NCBI GenBank assembly: GCA_964608315.1 | Contig: CAZSNF010000003.1 | Location: 1-64,000, forward strand | DNA: 64,000 nt | DNA from: VXPQ01 sp964608315 | GTDB lineage: Bacteria; Bacteroidota; Rhodothermia; Rhodothermales; VXPQ01 | Reading direction: 5' to 3' | Shown here: positions 8,463 to 16,993 of the stretch, piece after piece | Numbering within the stretch: position 1 is the stretch's first letter | How the letters are laid out: every line of letters starts with the position of its first letter | Translations under genes and position numbers: made by a program | The notes under the pieces: model-generated | Seen by the model: the letters and a program-made list of their open reading frames with translations, nothing else | What the model was told of the DNA's origin: nothing | The model's database searches: none

Positions 8463-10415
8463 TCAACCTGAAATCTCTCCTTTTTTCAAACGATTCATCA
8501 ATGCTTGCAACTGCATGATGTTCTCCTGATACGTACGAATGTCTTCGCCGCGCGCCTCCGCGCGCTCCTGTTCTTCAATCTGGCGTTTTATGGCTTCGTT
8601 CACGCGAGCCATCTTCAGGTGTTTCATGGCCTGCCGGGCGACCTCTTCAGGATTTGCATCCAGATCAGGCACCATTACGCCTTTTTTTTGCTTCCAGTTT
8701 CCCGACGGCTCTTCCTTGGGCATGGCGACTTCCGCAATAAGCTTCTGCACCTCCTCTCCATAGGCGCCGCGCAGCATGGCCTGCACATTCACCGCGCCAG
8801 CCTGGTGTTGTTCGGCGAAAATTTCTGCGGCGCGCCGCGTCGCGCCCGGAGAAAACTCGCCCAGACTCATATTTCCCAGAATGCAGGCGATCATGGACGA
8901 GCCCTGCTGAAACATCAGGCGAAGCAATATCTTTTCGCTGGCCAGCATCGTCAGGGCAGGCGTTTCTGCGGAGGATGTCTTGCGCCTCGTTTCCCCGGAT
9001 GCGCCATTGCCCCGCTGAGGCGTCCCGCCTCCCAACGACCTGACCGGGTCCGCCCCCGAACGCTCCGCGCGAAGAGATCGTTGGCGCTCCTCCCGCTGCC
9101 GGGATTTCGCCATGCCGTCCAGCGCCTGGCGCAGCCGACCTTCGGGCGAGCCAAGCACCTCGCTTGCCCGGGACAGCCAGGCCTCCCTGTTCAGCGGGTC
9201 GGGAATGGCGGCGATGGCCTGAAGTACGGCGCGCATGGCGTCGGCCCGGCCTTCCGGCGTTTCGAGTCGCCCCGCCCGCCGGTCTGCGTCATGCAGCCAG
9301 CGCGCAAAATCAACCCGATGCTTTTTCAGGAACGCTTGCAGGGACGCGCCTTCCCGCTGCGCAACGGAATCGGGATCTTCCCCTGGGGGAAGCGCAACCA
9401 CATACGCGCTCATGCCTGCGGAATGCACTATGTCGATCCCGCGCCGCGCCGCTTGTTCGCCCGCCCCGTCCGCATCGAAGACCAGCACGATGCGCTGCGC
9501 GTAGCGGCTCAGCAACTGCACCTGCTCGCGCGTCAGCGACGTGCCGCACGAGGCGACGGCGTTGCAAACGCCAGCCTGATGCAGCGACATAACATCCGTA
9601 TAGCCCTCGACGAGCACCGCTTCTTCCTGCTCGCGAATGACTTGCCGGGCCTGCCGAAGTCCGTACAACACCCGCCGTTTGTCGTATACGATGGTCTCCG
9701 GGGAATTGATGTATTTGGGCTGCGAACGGTCCCCTTCTCCCGAAGCCTCGTTCAGTACCCTTCCCCCGAACCCGAGCACCTTGCCCATGTGCGAAAGCAC
9801 GGGAAATATAATCCGGTCCCGATAGCGATCGTAATATCCCTCGCCGCTTTTTTTCGCAATAATCAGCCCGGCTTCCTCCAGCGTTTCGGCGGATATATGG
9901 TTCGCCTCAGCCTCGTTAAGCAAATGATTCCAGCCATCGGGCGCGTAGCCTACGCCAAACTCCTTGATGGTGGCCTTCGAATACCCGCGGCCCAGTACAT
10001 AGTCCAGCGCGCGCCTGCCCGCGTCGGCGCGAGTCAATTGTCCATAATAGAACCGGGCGGCGAAACGCAGCGCGCCGTACGCCGCTTCCATGGCGTCGGC
10101 CCGCTCGCGGGACGTATCGCCCTCTTCCGGCAACTCGATCCCGGCCATTTCCGCCAAGGTCCGCACGGCCTCCGGAAACGACATGCCCTCTATGTCCTGC
10201 ACGAACCGGAACACATCGCCCCCCGCCCCGCAACCGAAGCATTTGAAAATTCCCAGGGAGGGATTTACGCTGAAGGACGGCGTTTTTTCCTGATGAAAAG
10301 GACACAATCCGAAAAAGTTGTTCCCTTTCTTCTTCAGACGCACATAGCCGCTCACGATATCGACGATATCCGACGCCGCGCGCACTTCTGCAATCGTGTC
10401 ATCCGAAAAATACAT
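8463..10415 (-). CDS. dnaG: DNA primase
   Basis: This is a bacterial primase, 650 aa. The zinc-binding domain has Cys38, His41, Cys59 and Cys62 (CPFHQEKTPSFSV to FKCFGCG). The Toprim catalytic core includes EGYTDVMSLHQAG and the acidic VFDADGAGEQAA. The C-terminal third is a helicase-interaction region with a charged helical tail. It makes the RNA primers for DnaE-type polymerases. It is followed immediately by ppk on the same strand. A family A repeat interrupted by a family B element lies upstream. Confidence 0.97.
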   Translation of the reverse strand: MYFSDDTIAEVRAASDIVDIVSGYVRLKKKGNNFFGLCPFHQEKTPSFSVNPSLGIFKCFGCGAGGDVFRFVQDIEGMSFPEAVRTLAEMAGIELPEEGDTSRERADAMEAAYGALRFAARFYYGQLTRADAGRRALDYVLGRGYSKATIKEFGVGYAPDGWNHLLNEAEANHISAETLEEAGLIIAKKSGEGYYDRYRDRIIFPVLSHMGKVLGFGGRVLNEASGEGDRSQPKYINSPETIVYDKRRVLYGLRQARQVIREQEEAVLVEGYTDVMSLHQAGVCNAVASCGTSLTREQVQLLSRYAQRIVLVFDADGAGEQAARRGIDIVHSAGMSAYVVALPPGEDPDSVAQREGASLQAFLKKHRVDFARWLHDADRRAGRLETPEGRADAMRAVLQAIAAIPDPLNREAWLSRASEVLGSPEGRLRQALDGMAKSRQREERQRSLRAERSGADPVRSLGGGTPQRGNGASGETRRKTSSAETPALTMLASEKILLRLMFQQGSSMIACILGNMSLGEFSPGATRRAAEIFAEQHQAGAVNVQAMLRGAYGEEVQKLIAEVAMPKEEPSGNWKQKKGVMVPDLDANPEEVARQAMKHLKMARVNEAIKRQIEEQERAEARGEDIRTYQENIMQLQALMNRLKKGEISG

Positions 10416-10485
10416 GCCGCAAAGGAAGCCTTGAAAGAATCGGGGTTTTTATGCGGACGGACTTGCCTCGAACGTCGCCATCCCT

Positions 10486-11014
10486 TAAGGATACGCTGAT
10501 TAGGGCCTGTTAACACTATGCAGCAATGCTCTGTTCCGTCAGGCACGGCGTCAATCAAGGCGCGAGGAGTGAAGTTTGGTGGTTCCAAATGAGCGACGAG
10601 CAACGAAGAGTAACGCCGTGACCGGCGGAACCCGAAGGGCGGGGCCTCTTTTCCCGCCATGCGGCGTTGCCGCTCGCTTATGTGGCTGGGCCACACTGCG
10701 CTCGCGGCGCCTGGCCTGGCGGGAAAACAGGCCCCGCAGAGCGCCGCTGCATAGTGTTAACAGGCCCTGAAATGTGCAAAGTTCAGGGGGTGCGAGGGGT
10801 GCGCCGGCAAGGAATGACGAAGCGGCATGCCAAGTCCCGTGTAATGAGGAATGACACAGCCAGCGCGCTCCTCCCAGCCTCCCGAAGGGCGCTTCATGTC
10901 CGCCATGCACCGAATCCGCAATGTTTACCGCTGATTTCAACGACGTCAGCACAATATCCTCTGCGCGTGAACATGAAGCGCTGATCGAAGTAGATTTAAT
11001 CAGAGTGTCCTTAA
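10486..11014 (+). repeat. family A repeat interrupted by a family B element
   Basis: The left end TTAAGGATACGCTGATT (10486-10501) is separated from the rest (10769-11014) by family B copy 1. Compared with the uninterrupted copy at 13069, the sequence resumes at AAATGTGCAAAG, so B jumped into an existing A. The right end ATTTAATCAGAGTGTCCTTAA lies just before the glucokinase gene region. Confidence 0.8.
10502..10768 (+). mobile_element. family B MITE-like element, copy 1
   Basis: This is a 267-bp element with perfect 23-bp terminal inverted repeats beginning AGGGCCTGTTAACACTATGC. It has no coding capacity for a transposase. It differs from copy 2 (11866-12132, inverted) at three positions and from copy 3 (34012) at about seven. 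It is inserted in a family A repeat. No clear target-site duplication is visible. Confidence 0.8.
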
Positions 11015-11117
11015 GATGAAGATGGATAACATGGGAGCAAAAAGGCGCGACACAGCGTTACGCCTTGTTGCTATGGTCCCGCCACCGAATCGGTATAGCC
11101 AAGATACGATATCCGCT

Positions 11118-11867
11118 GTGCAAATTTTTGGAATTGACGTGGGCGGTTCTGGAATCAAGGGAGCGCCGGTAGACATTCGCACCGGACGCCTTGTCGCCGA
11201 ACGCCTGCGCATACCCACCCCGAAAGGCGCTCGACCGAAAGCCGTCGCCTCCGTGGTCGCATCCATGCTGGATCATTTCGGGTGGCAGGGCCCGGTTGGC
11301 TGCGGCATTCCGGCCCGGGTAAAACAGGGCGTGGCGCACACCGCCGCCAACATCAGCGACGACTGGATAGGAACGAACGCCGCGCGGCTCTTTTCCAAAG
11401 CCTCCAAACGGCCGTTCTCGGTCCTGAACGACGCCGACGCCGCGGCCATGGCCGAAATGCAATTCGGGGCGGGCCGCGACCTGCAAGGCGTGGTCCTTAT
11501 GCTTACCCTCGGTACGGGCATCGGATCCGCGCTCTTCGTGGACAACGCGCTCGTTCCCAACACGGAATTCGGGCATTTCTGGCTGCGGGGCCGCATCGCC
11601 GAACAATACGCCTCCGACCGGGTGCGCAAGGAAGAGAATCTGGATTGGAAAACCTGGGCGGGGCGCATGCAGGAATATCTGACCCACCTTGAGCGCCTGC
11701 TGGACATCGACGCGATCATCCTCGGAGGCGGCGTCAGCAAACCCAGCCGGAGCGAAAAATTTCTCCATTTGCTGGACACAAAAGCCCAACTTCTGACCGC
11801 CGAACTCAGAAACGAAGCCGGCATCGCAGGCGCCGCCCTGATGGCGGGACGCCTCATTGCAAACTAG
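11118..11867 (+). CDS. ppgK: polyphosphate glucokinase (ROK family)
   Basis: The protein of about 249 aa begins with the ROK phosphate-binding motif FGIDVGGSGIKGAPVD and carries NDADAAAMAEMQFGAG, LTLGTGIGSALF and VPNTEFGHF, the pattern typical of strictly polyphosphate- or polyphosphate/ATP-dependent glucokinases. It would phosphorylate glucose using polyphosphate, matching the nearby ppk. I chose GTG 11118 because the family begins directly before the first motif; an ATG at 11016 would add 34 unconserved residues. The TAG stop is made from one native base plus the first two bases of the family B element that follows. The gene lies between inverted B copies 1 and 2. Confidence 0.88.
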   Translation: MQIFGIDVGGSGIKGAPVDIRTGRLVAERLRIPTPKGARPKAVASVVASMLDHFGWQGPVGCGIPARVKQGVAHTAANISDDWIGTNAARLFSKASKRPFSVLNDADAAAMAEMQFGAGRDLQGVVLMLTLGTGIGSALFVDNALVPNTEFGHFWLRGRIAEQYASDRVRKEENLDWKTWAGRMQEYLTHLERLLDIDAIILGGGVSKPSRSEKFLHLLDTKAQLLTAELRNEAGIAGAALMAGRLIAN

Positions 11868-12132
11868 GGCCTGATAACACTATGCAGCGGCGCTCTGCGG
11901 GGCCTATTTTCCCGCCAGGCCAGGCGCCGCGAGCGCAGTGTGGCCCAGCCACATAAGCGAGCGGCAACGCCGCATGGCGGGAAAAGAGGCCCCGCCCTTC
12001 GGGTTCCGCCGGTCACGGCGTTACTCTTCGTTGCTCGTCGCTCATTTGGAACCACCAAACTTCACTCCTCGCGCCTTGATTGACGCCGTGCCTGACGGAA
12101 CAGAGCATTGCTGCATAGTGTTATCAGGCCCT
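11866..12132 (-). mobile_element. family B MITE-like element, copy 2 (inverted)
   Basis: This is a 267-bp copy in opposite orientation to copy 1. The terminal repeats read AGGGCCTGATAACACTATGC at both ends. The T-to-A change relative to copy 1 is present at both termini in compensating form, so the inverted repeat stays perfect. One other substitution separates it from copy 1. It fixes the stop codon of ppgK and lies 72 bp before dapD. Confidence 0.8.
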
Positions 12133-12204
12133 GGTAATCTCTTGCAGGATCATTGCGCGGCAACGGCTGCCTTGACCGTACGCCGCCATCCTTCGCTTTG
12201 TCGA

Positions 12205-13047
12205 ATGACCCTTTCCGAACTTGAACCCCACATCAACAGGCTGGCCTCCACGCCGCCCGACGAGATTCCCCGGGACCTTGCGCGGCAGGCCGTGAAAGAT
12301 ACGCTGGAGGCGCTGGGCCGAGGCGCCGCGCGCGCTGCTTCGCGAAACGAGGACGGCGCGTGGCGTACGCACGCTTGGGTGAAGCGCGCCATCCTGCTGG
12401 GCTTCCGTCTGGGCGTACTCGCCGATTATTCGAGCGGTCCCTTTTCGTTTGTGGACAAGGATACGTATCCCCCCAGAACCTTCGCCCCTGAACACCGGGT
12501 GCGCATCGTGCCAGGAGGCTCCGCGGTGCGGACCGGGGCTTACCTCGCCCCCGGCGTAGTGTGCATGCCCCCCATGTATGTGAATACGGGGGCCTACGTA
12601 GACGAACAGACCATGATCGATTCCCATGCGCTCGTGGGCAGTTGCGCGCAAATCGGAAAGCGCGTACACTTGTCGGCGGCGGCGCAAATCGGGGGCGTAC
12701 TCGAACCCGCAGGAGCCGCGCCGGTCATTGTCGAGGACGATGTATTTGTGGGCGGCGGATGCGGCGTATACGAGGGTTGTCTGATCCGCGCGGGCGCCGT
12801 GCTGGCGCCGGGCGTAGCGCTTACCGGATCGACGCGCATCTACGACGTCGTACGGGAAAACGTCATTGAACGCAACGGGACAGGCGTCCTGGAAGTGCCC
12901 GAACGCGCCGTTGTTGCGCCGGGCGCGCGAGCCGCCTCGGGACTGTTCGCCAAACGACACGGATTATCCCTGTACGCGCCTGTCATCGTGAAATACCGGG
13001 ACAGCAAAACGGACGCGGTCACTGCGCTGGAAGAAACGCTGCGATGA
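12205..13047 (+). CDS. dapD: 2,3,4,5-tetrahydropyridine-2,6-dicarboxylate N-succinyltransferase
   Basis: This 280-aa protein is DapD of the succinylase branch of diaminopimelate/lysine synthesis. It has the helical N-terminal domain (AWVKRAILLGFRLG), then a left-handed beta-helix of hexapeptide repeats including PPMYVNTGAYVDEQTMIDSH, VGSCAQIGKRVHLSAAAQIG and EDDVFVGGGCGVYEGCLI. The C-terminus KYRDSKTDAVTALEETLR is usual. The start at 12205 gives MTLSELEPHI; an open frame continues upstream into the family B element but is not conserved. The product feeds peptidoglycan cross-linking and lysine. Confidence 0.95.
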   Translation: MTLSELEPHINRLASTPPDEIPRDLARQAVKDTLEALGRGAARAASRNEDGAWRTHAWVKRAILLGFRLGVLADYSSGPFSFVDKDTYPPRTFAPEHRVRIVPGGSAVRTGAYLAPGVVCMPPMYVNTGAYVDEQTMIDSHALVGSCAQIGKRVHLSAAAQIGGVLEPAGAAPVIVEDDVFVGGGCGVYEGCLIRAGAVLAPGVALTGSTRIYDVVRENVIERNGTGVLEVPERAVVAPGARAASGLFAKRHGLSLYAPVIVKYRDSKTDAVTALEETLR

Positions 13048-13061
13048 ACGAAGCAGAATCA

Positions 13062-13073
13062 GGGCCTGTTAAG
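13062..13073 (+). repeat. family B terminus remnant joined to family A
   Basis: The 12 bases AGGGCCTGTTAA match the outer end of family B up to its internal TTAA, where family A copy 3 begins. No other part of a B element follows on the far side of A. Confidence 0.4.
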
Positions 13074-13334
13074 GATGCTCTGATTAAATGTGCAAAGTTC
13101 AGAGGCTGCGAGGAGTGCGCTGGCAAGGAATGACGAAGCAATGTGGCAGGCAGGCCCCACATAATGAGGAATGACACAGCCAGAACGCTTCTCCCGGCCT
13201 CCCGAAGGGCGCTTCACGTCCGCCATGCCCCGAATCCGCAGCGTTTACCGCTGATTTCAACGACGCCAGCACAGTATCCTGTACGCAGGAACGCGAAGCA
13301 CTGATCGAAGCAGATTTAATCAGCGTATCCTTAA
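13069..13334 (+). repeat. family A repeat, complete copy
   Basis: This is the least disturbed copy, about 266 bp, from TTAAGGATGCTCTGATTAAA to ATTTAATCAGCGTATCCTTAA. The termini are inverted repeats of roughly 20 bp. The interior has GGAATGACGAAGCAA, AATGAGGAATGACACAGCC and CTCCCGAAGGGCGCTTCACG. No reading frame is conserved between copies. The rest of the 411-bp gap to the next gene (13335-13458) shows nothing I recognise. Confidence 0.85.
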
Positions 13335-13458
13335 ATAATTCAGGCGAACAAATCCGGGGGTTAAATAATTAATGCGAGACAATCAGCGGAGGGCTGTGGC
13401 GCACCTTTGAACGAAACATCGGGGGGCCAAATATCCCGTTCCGAACCGACAACGGCGC

Positions 13459-13773
13459 TTACTTCTTCGCGCGCGTCCGCTTCGGAGGCATATCCTCACG
13501 AAAAATGAACACGGACACGTCGTTTGCGCCTTTCGGAGCCGTTTTAATCGTAAATATGCGTCCGTGCTGCTTCATCAGGTACGCCTTCAGCGATTGCAGC
13601 TGCTTCTTGGGGATACCAACGCGCAGAACGGTGTCTTCTGTCAGCAAAGCCGCCCTTTCGGATATGCCTGCGTATTTGCTCGGCCGACCGCGGCGACCGC
13701 CGCTGCGCGACCGCAAGGATTGAAGTTGCGACAGCGCATCTTCTTTGGAAAGCGTGGAAGTACGAAAAGCCAT
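13459..13773 (-). CDS. small basic protein with AT-hook-like motif
   Basis: This is a basic protein of 104 aa, beginning MAFRTSTLSKEDALSQLQSL. Residues about 30-37 (GGRRGRPSKY) match the AT-hook core GRP flanked by basic residues, which binds the minor groove of AT-rich DNA. The remainder (RVGIPKKQLQSLKAYLMKQ and VSVFIFREDMPPKRTRAKK) is unfamiliar and ends in a basic tail. I chose 13773 because the longer frame up to 13869 adds unconserved-looking residues. A nucleoid-associated or regulatory role is an inference. It stands alone between two family A repeats. Confidence 0.6.
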   Translation of the reverse strand: MAFRTSTLSKEDALSQLQSLRSRSGGRRGRPSKYAGISERAALLTEDTVLRVGIPKKQLQSLKAYLMKQHGRIFTIKTAPKGANDVSVFIFREDMPPKRTRAKK

Positions 13774-13965
13774 GGTTTGGATAAATCGGGTGAATATGGA
13801 ATCAACGAGGCAAGATGCGCTGCCCGCATGAAATGCAGCGAACAAGTCCCGGACGGAACGCCGCTGCAATGTTTTTCATGCGATGGCCCCGCATCGCGCT
13901 ACTGACGAACCATATAATATAAAACATGATAATCAATGATGCAAATCCCCGGAATACCCTGGTTC

Positions 13966-14243
13966 AGAATACGCTGGTCAAGTCCGCAAAAAACAGAGGC
14001 GCGCGAGGAGCGCGCTGGCAAGGAATGACGAAGCAATACAGGCGCCGGCCCCACATAATATAGCCCGCATAACGAGGAATGACACAGCCGCATGCTCCTC
14101 GCAGCCTCCCGAAGGGCGCATCGCGTCCGCAACGCACCAGATCTGCGGCGTTTCCCGCCGATTTCAACGATGGTAAAATACTATCTCCTTGCAGGCGAAA
14201 AACGATGCGCCGCGCGAAGTGGTTTTGATCAGCGTATTTTCCG
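13966..14243 (+). repeat. family A repeat, diverged copy
   Basis: This is a recognisable but degenerate copy. It keeps GGCAAGGAATGACGAAGCAA, the CTCCCGAAGGGCG block and GATTTCAACGATGG, with a short insertion near 14050 and altered termini (AATACGCTGGTCA on the left, GATCAGCGTATTTTCC on the right). Together with 13774-13965 it fills the 535-bp gap before the SPOR gene. Confidence 0.7.
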
Positions 14244-14308
14244 GAACCGCACTGGTCCGAAAGCATACCACGAATATGCTCAGGCATAGTACGCGCACCG
14301 GTCGAAAC

Positions 14309-14863
14309 ATGAAATACCAATATGCGATGCGGATAATGCGATGCGGCGCGGCGACGCTGCTTGTTATCGTAACGGAAGGCTGTGCTTCTTCCGCGAAAAT
14401 AACCGTTGTGGACGCCTATGCCCCGCCGTCGGCTACGGTTGTCGAAACCGCTCGCATTGAGCAGTTCGATCCTTCGCCCTGGCCCGACGCGCCGCTTGAT
14501 ACGCTAACAACGATCGTACACGACGTTCCGGCGCATCTCATGGAAGGTCGCGCCGCCGAGGGACTGCAAGCGGAAATACCTGGATTCCGGGTACAGATAT
14601 TTTCGTCTATCGAGCGGGACGAAACCGTCGAAGCGCAGGAAAACGTACAGATATGGTGGCGCGAACAACGCGAAGAAGGCGCGATCCCCGAAGACCTTTT
14701 CCCTGAAGGACTTCCCGTCCATAGCGTATACAGCCAGCCGTATTACCGCATTCGCATCGGCGACTTTCTGTCGCGAGAGGAAGCCCAGGCCTTGCATCGC
14801 ATACTCGCCCGGCGCTTTACGGACGCCTTTATCGTACCGGATACGATCATCATCACCCGGTAA
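14309..14863 (+). CDS. SPOR-domain protein, probable lipoprotein
   Basis: This 184-aa protein has an N-terminal hydrophobic segment ending TLLVIVTEGCASS, a weak lipoprotein signal (Cys near residue 24, with Glu at -2 being unusual). A C-terminal SPOR fold lies at about residues 95-180: FRVQIFSSIERDETVEAQ, then YRIRIGDFLSREEAQALHR. SPOR domains bind denuded glycan strands, typically at division sites. The start 14309 gives MKYQYAMRIMRCG; frames extending upstream run into the family A repeat. Confidence 0.75.
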   Translation: MKYQYAMRIMRCGAATLLVIVTEGCASSAKITVVDAYAPPSATVVETARIEQFDPSPWPDAPLDTLTTIVHDVPAHLMEGRAAEGLQAEIPGFRVQIFSSIERDETVEAQENVQIWWREQREEGAIPEDLFPEGLPVHSVYSQPYYRIRIGDFLSREEAQALHRILARRFTDAFIVPDTIIITR

Positions 14864-15001
14864 CGCGCAAGACAGCCTGCCCGCGCAACCGTTCGCCTTT
14901 CCCGAACGCAGGCAACCAACCGCAGCGCAACGGGTATAATGGATACGCTAATCTTTTTTCGTCCAGAATAAGCGCGACAGCCCTTCGCATCGCACCTCTG
15001 C

Positions 15002-16036
15002 ATGCCGGAAACGGATACTCTCTTGCCCGAACGTCCCGATACGCAACCCGCTATCGGGGATATTCCCGGTACGCTACGGGACATTCGCGCCGCAGTCGAT
15101 ACGGAACTCGGCGTATTCCGCCGGTATTTTCGCGACTCCATGCGCTCCGACGCCCGCTTGCTCGACAGGGTAACGCAGTACATGCTGCGGCAAAAAGGCA
15201 AGGAGATTCGCCCGCTGCTCGTGCTGCTGTCGGCGAAAATGTGCGGAGGCGTCAACGAAACCGCGTACAGAGCGGCGGCGCTGGTCGAATTGATGCATAC
15301 CGCCACCCTGATGCACGACGACGTGGTGGACGCCGCCGAACGAAGGCGAAACGCCTTGTCCGTCAATGCCCTTTGGAAAAACAAGGTAGCCGTCCTGTTC
15401 GGCGATTTTCTGCTAAGCCGCGGCCTGTTGCTGTCGCTGCGGCACGGGGACTACGAACTGCTCCATGCGCTCTCCGACGCCGTCAGCCGCATGAGCGAGG
15501 GGGAACTCCTTCAGATCGAAAAAACCCGCCGCCTCGATATCGACGAAAAAACCTACTTTCGGATTATTTCGGACAAAACGGCTTCGCTTATCGCCGCCTG
15601 CATGGGATGCGGCGCACTGAGCGCCGACGCGGACCGCAACGTACTGCGCACCATGCAGCAAGCGGGGGAACACCTTGGGCTGGCGTTCCAGATTCGGGAC
15701 GATCTGTTCGATTATGGAATCAAGGACATTGGCAAACCTGTAGGCATTGATCTGCAGGAAAAGAAGATGACGCTCCCCCTCATTTATGCGCTGGCGAACG
15801 CCCCTTCGAAGGAACGACGAGATATGCTGCGCATTGTTCGTAAAAAAAGAAAAAGCCGCCGCGACAGGCAGATCGTATACGCTTATGCAGAACGCCGGGG
15901 CGGCATTGCCTATGCCCGGCGAAAAATGTGCGAACACGCCCGGAAAGCTCGCGACTTGCTCCAGGATATGCCCCCGACAGAAGCCCGAAACGCCATGCTG
16001 GGCCTGGTCGATTACACGATACGCCGAAACAAATAG
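15002..16036 (+). CDS. polyprenyl diphosphate synthase
   Basis: This 344-aa trans-prenyltransferase would elongate allylic diphosphates with isopentenyl diphosphate, probably for the quinone side chain. KGKEIRPLLVLLSAK binds IPP. The first Asp-rich motif is in LMHDDVVDAAERRR (near residue 105), and the second is in FQIRDDLFDYG (near residue 232). Length and motifs fit octaprenyl/heptaprenyl synthases rather than short-chain enzymes, but chain length cannot be read reliably. The 100-bp region upstream contains TATAAT near 14935. ispD and ispF, which supply its substrate pathway, are at 54.5-55.8 kb. Confidence 0.9.
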   Translation: MPETDTLLPERPDTQPAIGDIPGTLRDIRAAVDTELGVFRRYFRDSMRSDARLLDRVTQYMLRQKGKEIRPLLVLLSAKMCGGVNETAYRAAALVELMHTATLMHDDVVDAAERRRNALSVNALWKNKVAVLFGDFLLSRGLLLSLRHGDYELLHALSDAVSRMSEGELLQIEKTRRLDIDEKTYFRIISDKTASLIAACMGCGALSADADRNVLRTMQQAGEHLGLAFQIRDDLFDYGIKDIGKPVGIDLQEKKMTLPLIYALANAPSKERRDMLRIVRKKRKSRRDRQIVYAYAERRGGIAYARRKMCEHARKARDLLQDMPPTEARNAMLGLVDYTIRRNK

Positions 16037-16092
16037 CGCCCCGCGTACGATACCTGAACCATGCCGAACCCGCAATGCTTGCGCCTGGTCCC

Positions 16093-16938
16093 ATGAATAT
16101 TCCCGCACACGCCCTTTCCCTCCGTTTTTTCGGATGGCTTCTCCCCGTCCTGCTGGGCGGCTGGCCTGCCCTGCAGGCGTCCGGGCAAGATATAAGCCCG
16201 ATGCTTTCCGAACTCCGCGACCTCGCGACCGCCGCGCTGGAAGCCGCGGAACAAGCCGCCGAGGCGCCTGACGTCGAAACGGTCAAGGCGCATGCAGACC
16301 AGGTCTTCGAAGCCGTCTGGGGCATGCCGTCCGGCTTAATGGAAGCAGACGCTCCGGGCGGCGCCCGCATGCATGGCTGGATGACGCGCTGGCAAGTAGC
16401 CTTCGGAGATTACGACGAAGCCTTCGCCGAACGATATGGAAACGAAACGCCCGAAATCGAAGATCCGTTGCTGCTGGGCATTATGGGCCGGGGACGATAC
16501 GTTCGCCGCGTCATCGAAAATACGATGCGGAGCAATTCGGCGGATCCGGCCATCGTTACGCACGGCCCCCATGTCGTGCATTCCCTGAACAATGTTATCG
16601 GGTGGATGCGCATCGACGACGGCGTTACGAAAGGGGAACGGCAACCTCGGGTAGATCTTACGCGCGAATGGGACGCGCCGATCGAGTTCTGGATGTCCAC
16701 CGCAGACACGGGATGGCTTCACGAAGCGTTCGCCCAAGCGCTGAACATATTGAAAACGGAGTATGGAGACGACGCAGACATGGCGCGAAGCCATGCCGCC
16801 AGCCTGGCCGATCTCCTCGAAAAAAGCATGCAAGGGGTTGACGCCAACGGCAATGGCAGCATCGAACCCGTCCGCATGGAGGGAGGACTCCTGACCGCCT
16901 TGCAGCACGCCGGGTTCGCGGGGTTCGCAAGCAACTGA
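16093..16938 (+). CDS. exported protein of unknown function with EF-hand-like loop
   Basis: This is a 281-aa protein with a signal peptide (ALSLRFFGWLLPVLLGGWPA, probable cleavage near residue 28). I do not recognise the fold. The C-terminal DANGNGSIEP matches a calcium-binding EF-hand/dockerin-type loop. The middle is helical with EEA-rich segments. A start at 16075 (six residues longer) is also possible. It lies 55 bp before the secreted dehydrogenase gene and may belong to the same transcription unit. Confidence 0.6.
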   Translation: MNIPAHALSLRFFGWLLPVLLGGWPALQASGQDISPMLSELRDLATAALEAAEQAAEAPDVETVKAHADQVFEAVWGMPSGLMEADAPGGARMHGWMTRWQVAFGDYDEAFAERYGNETPEIEDPLLLGIMGRGRYVRRVIENTMRSNSADPAIVTHGPHVVHSLNNVIGWMRIDDGVTKGERQPRVDLTREWDAPIEFWMSTADTGWLHEAFAQALNILKTEYGDDADMARSHAASLADLLEKSMQGVDANGNGSIEPVRMEGGLLTALQHAGFAGFASN

Positions 16939-16993
16939 CCTGCTGCGCTTTTTTCGCGTAATGCTCCCTGATCGCATGAAAGGATACGACGCC

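Noticed and set aside
8505..10499. 664-codon frame antisense to dnaG
   Set aside because: DnaG has clear motifs on the other strand; the antisense frame has low-complexity R/H-rich translation and no start signal.
10576..12120. Short open frames inside the family B copies
   Set aside because: They are the same non-coding repeat read in either direction and vary with substitutions between copies.
13333..13370. AAATAATT direct repeats after family A copy 3 as an attachment site
   Set aside because: They are only 8 bp, AT-rich and without an adjacent integrase or inserted DNA.
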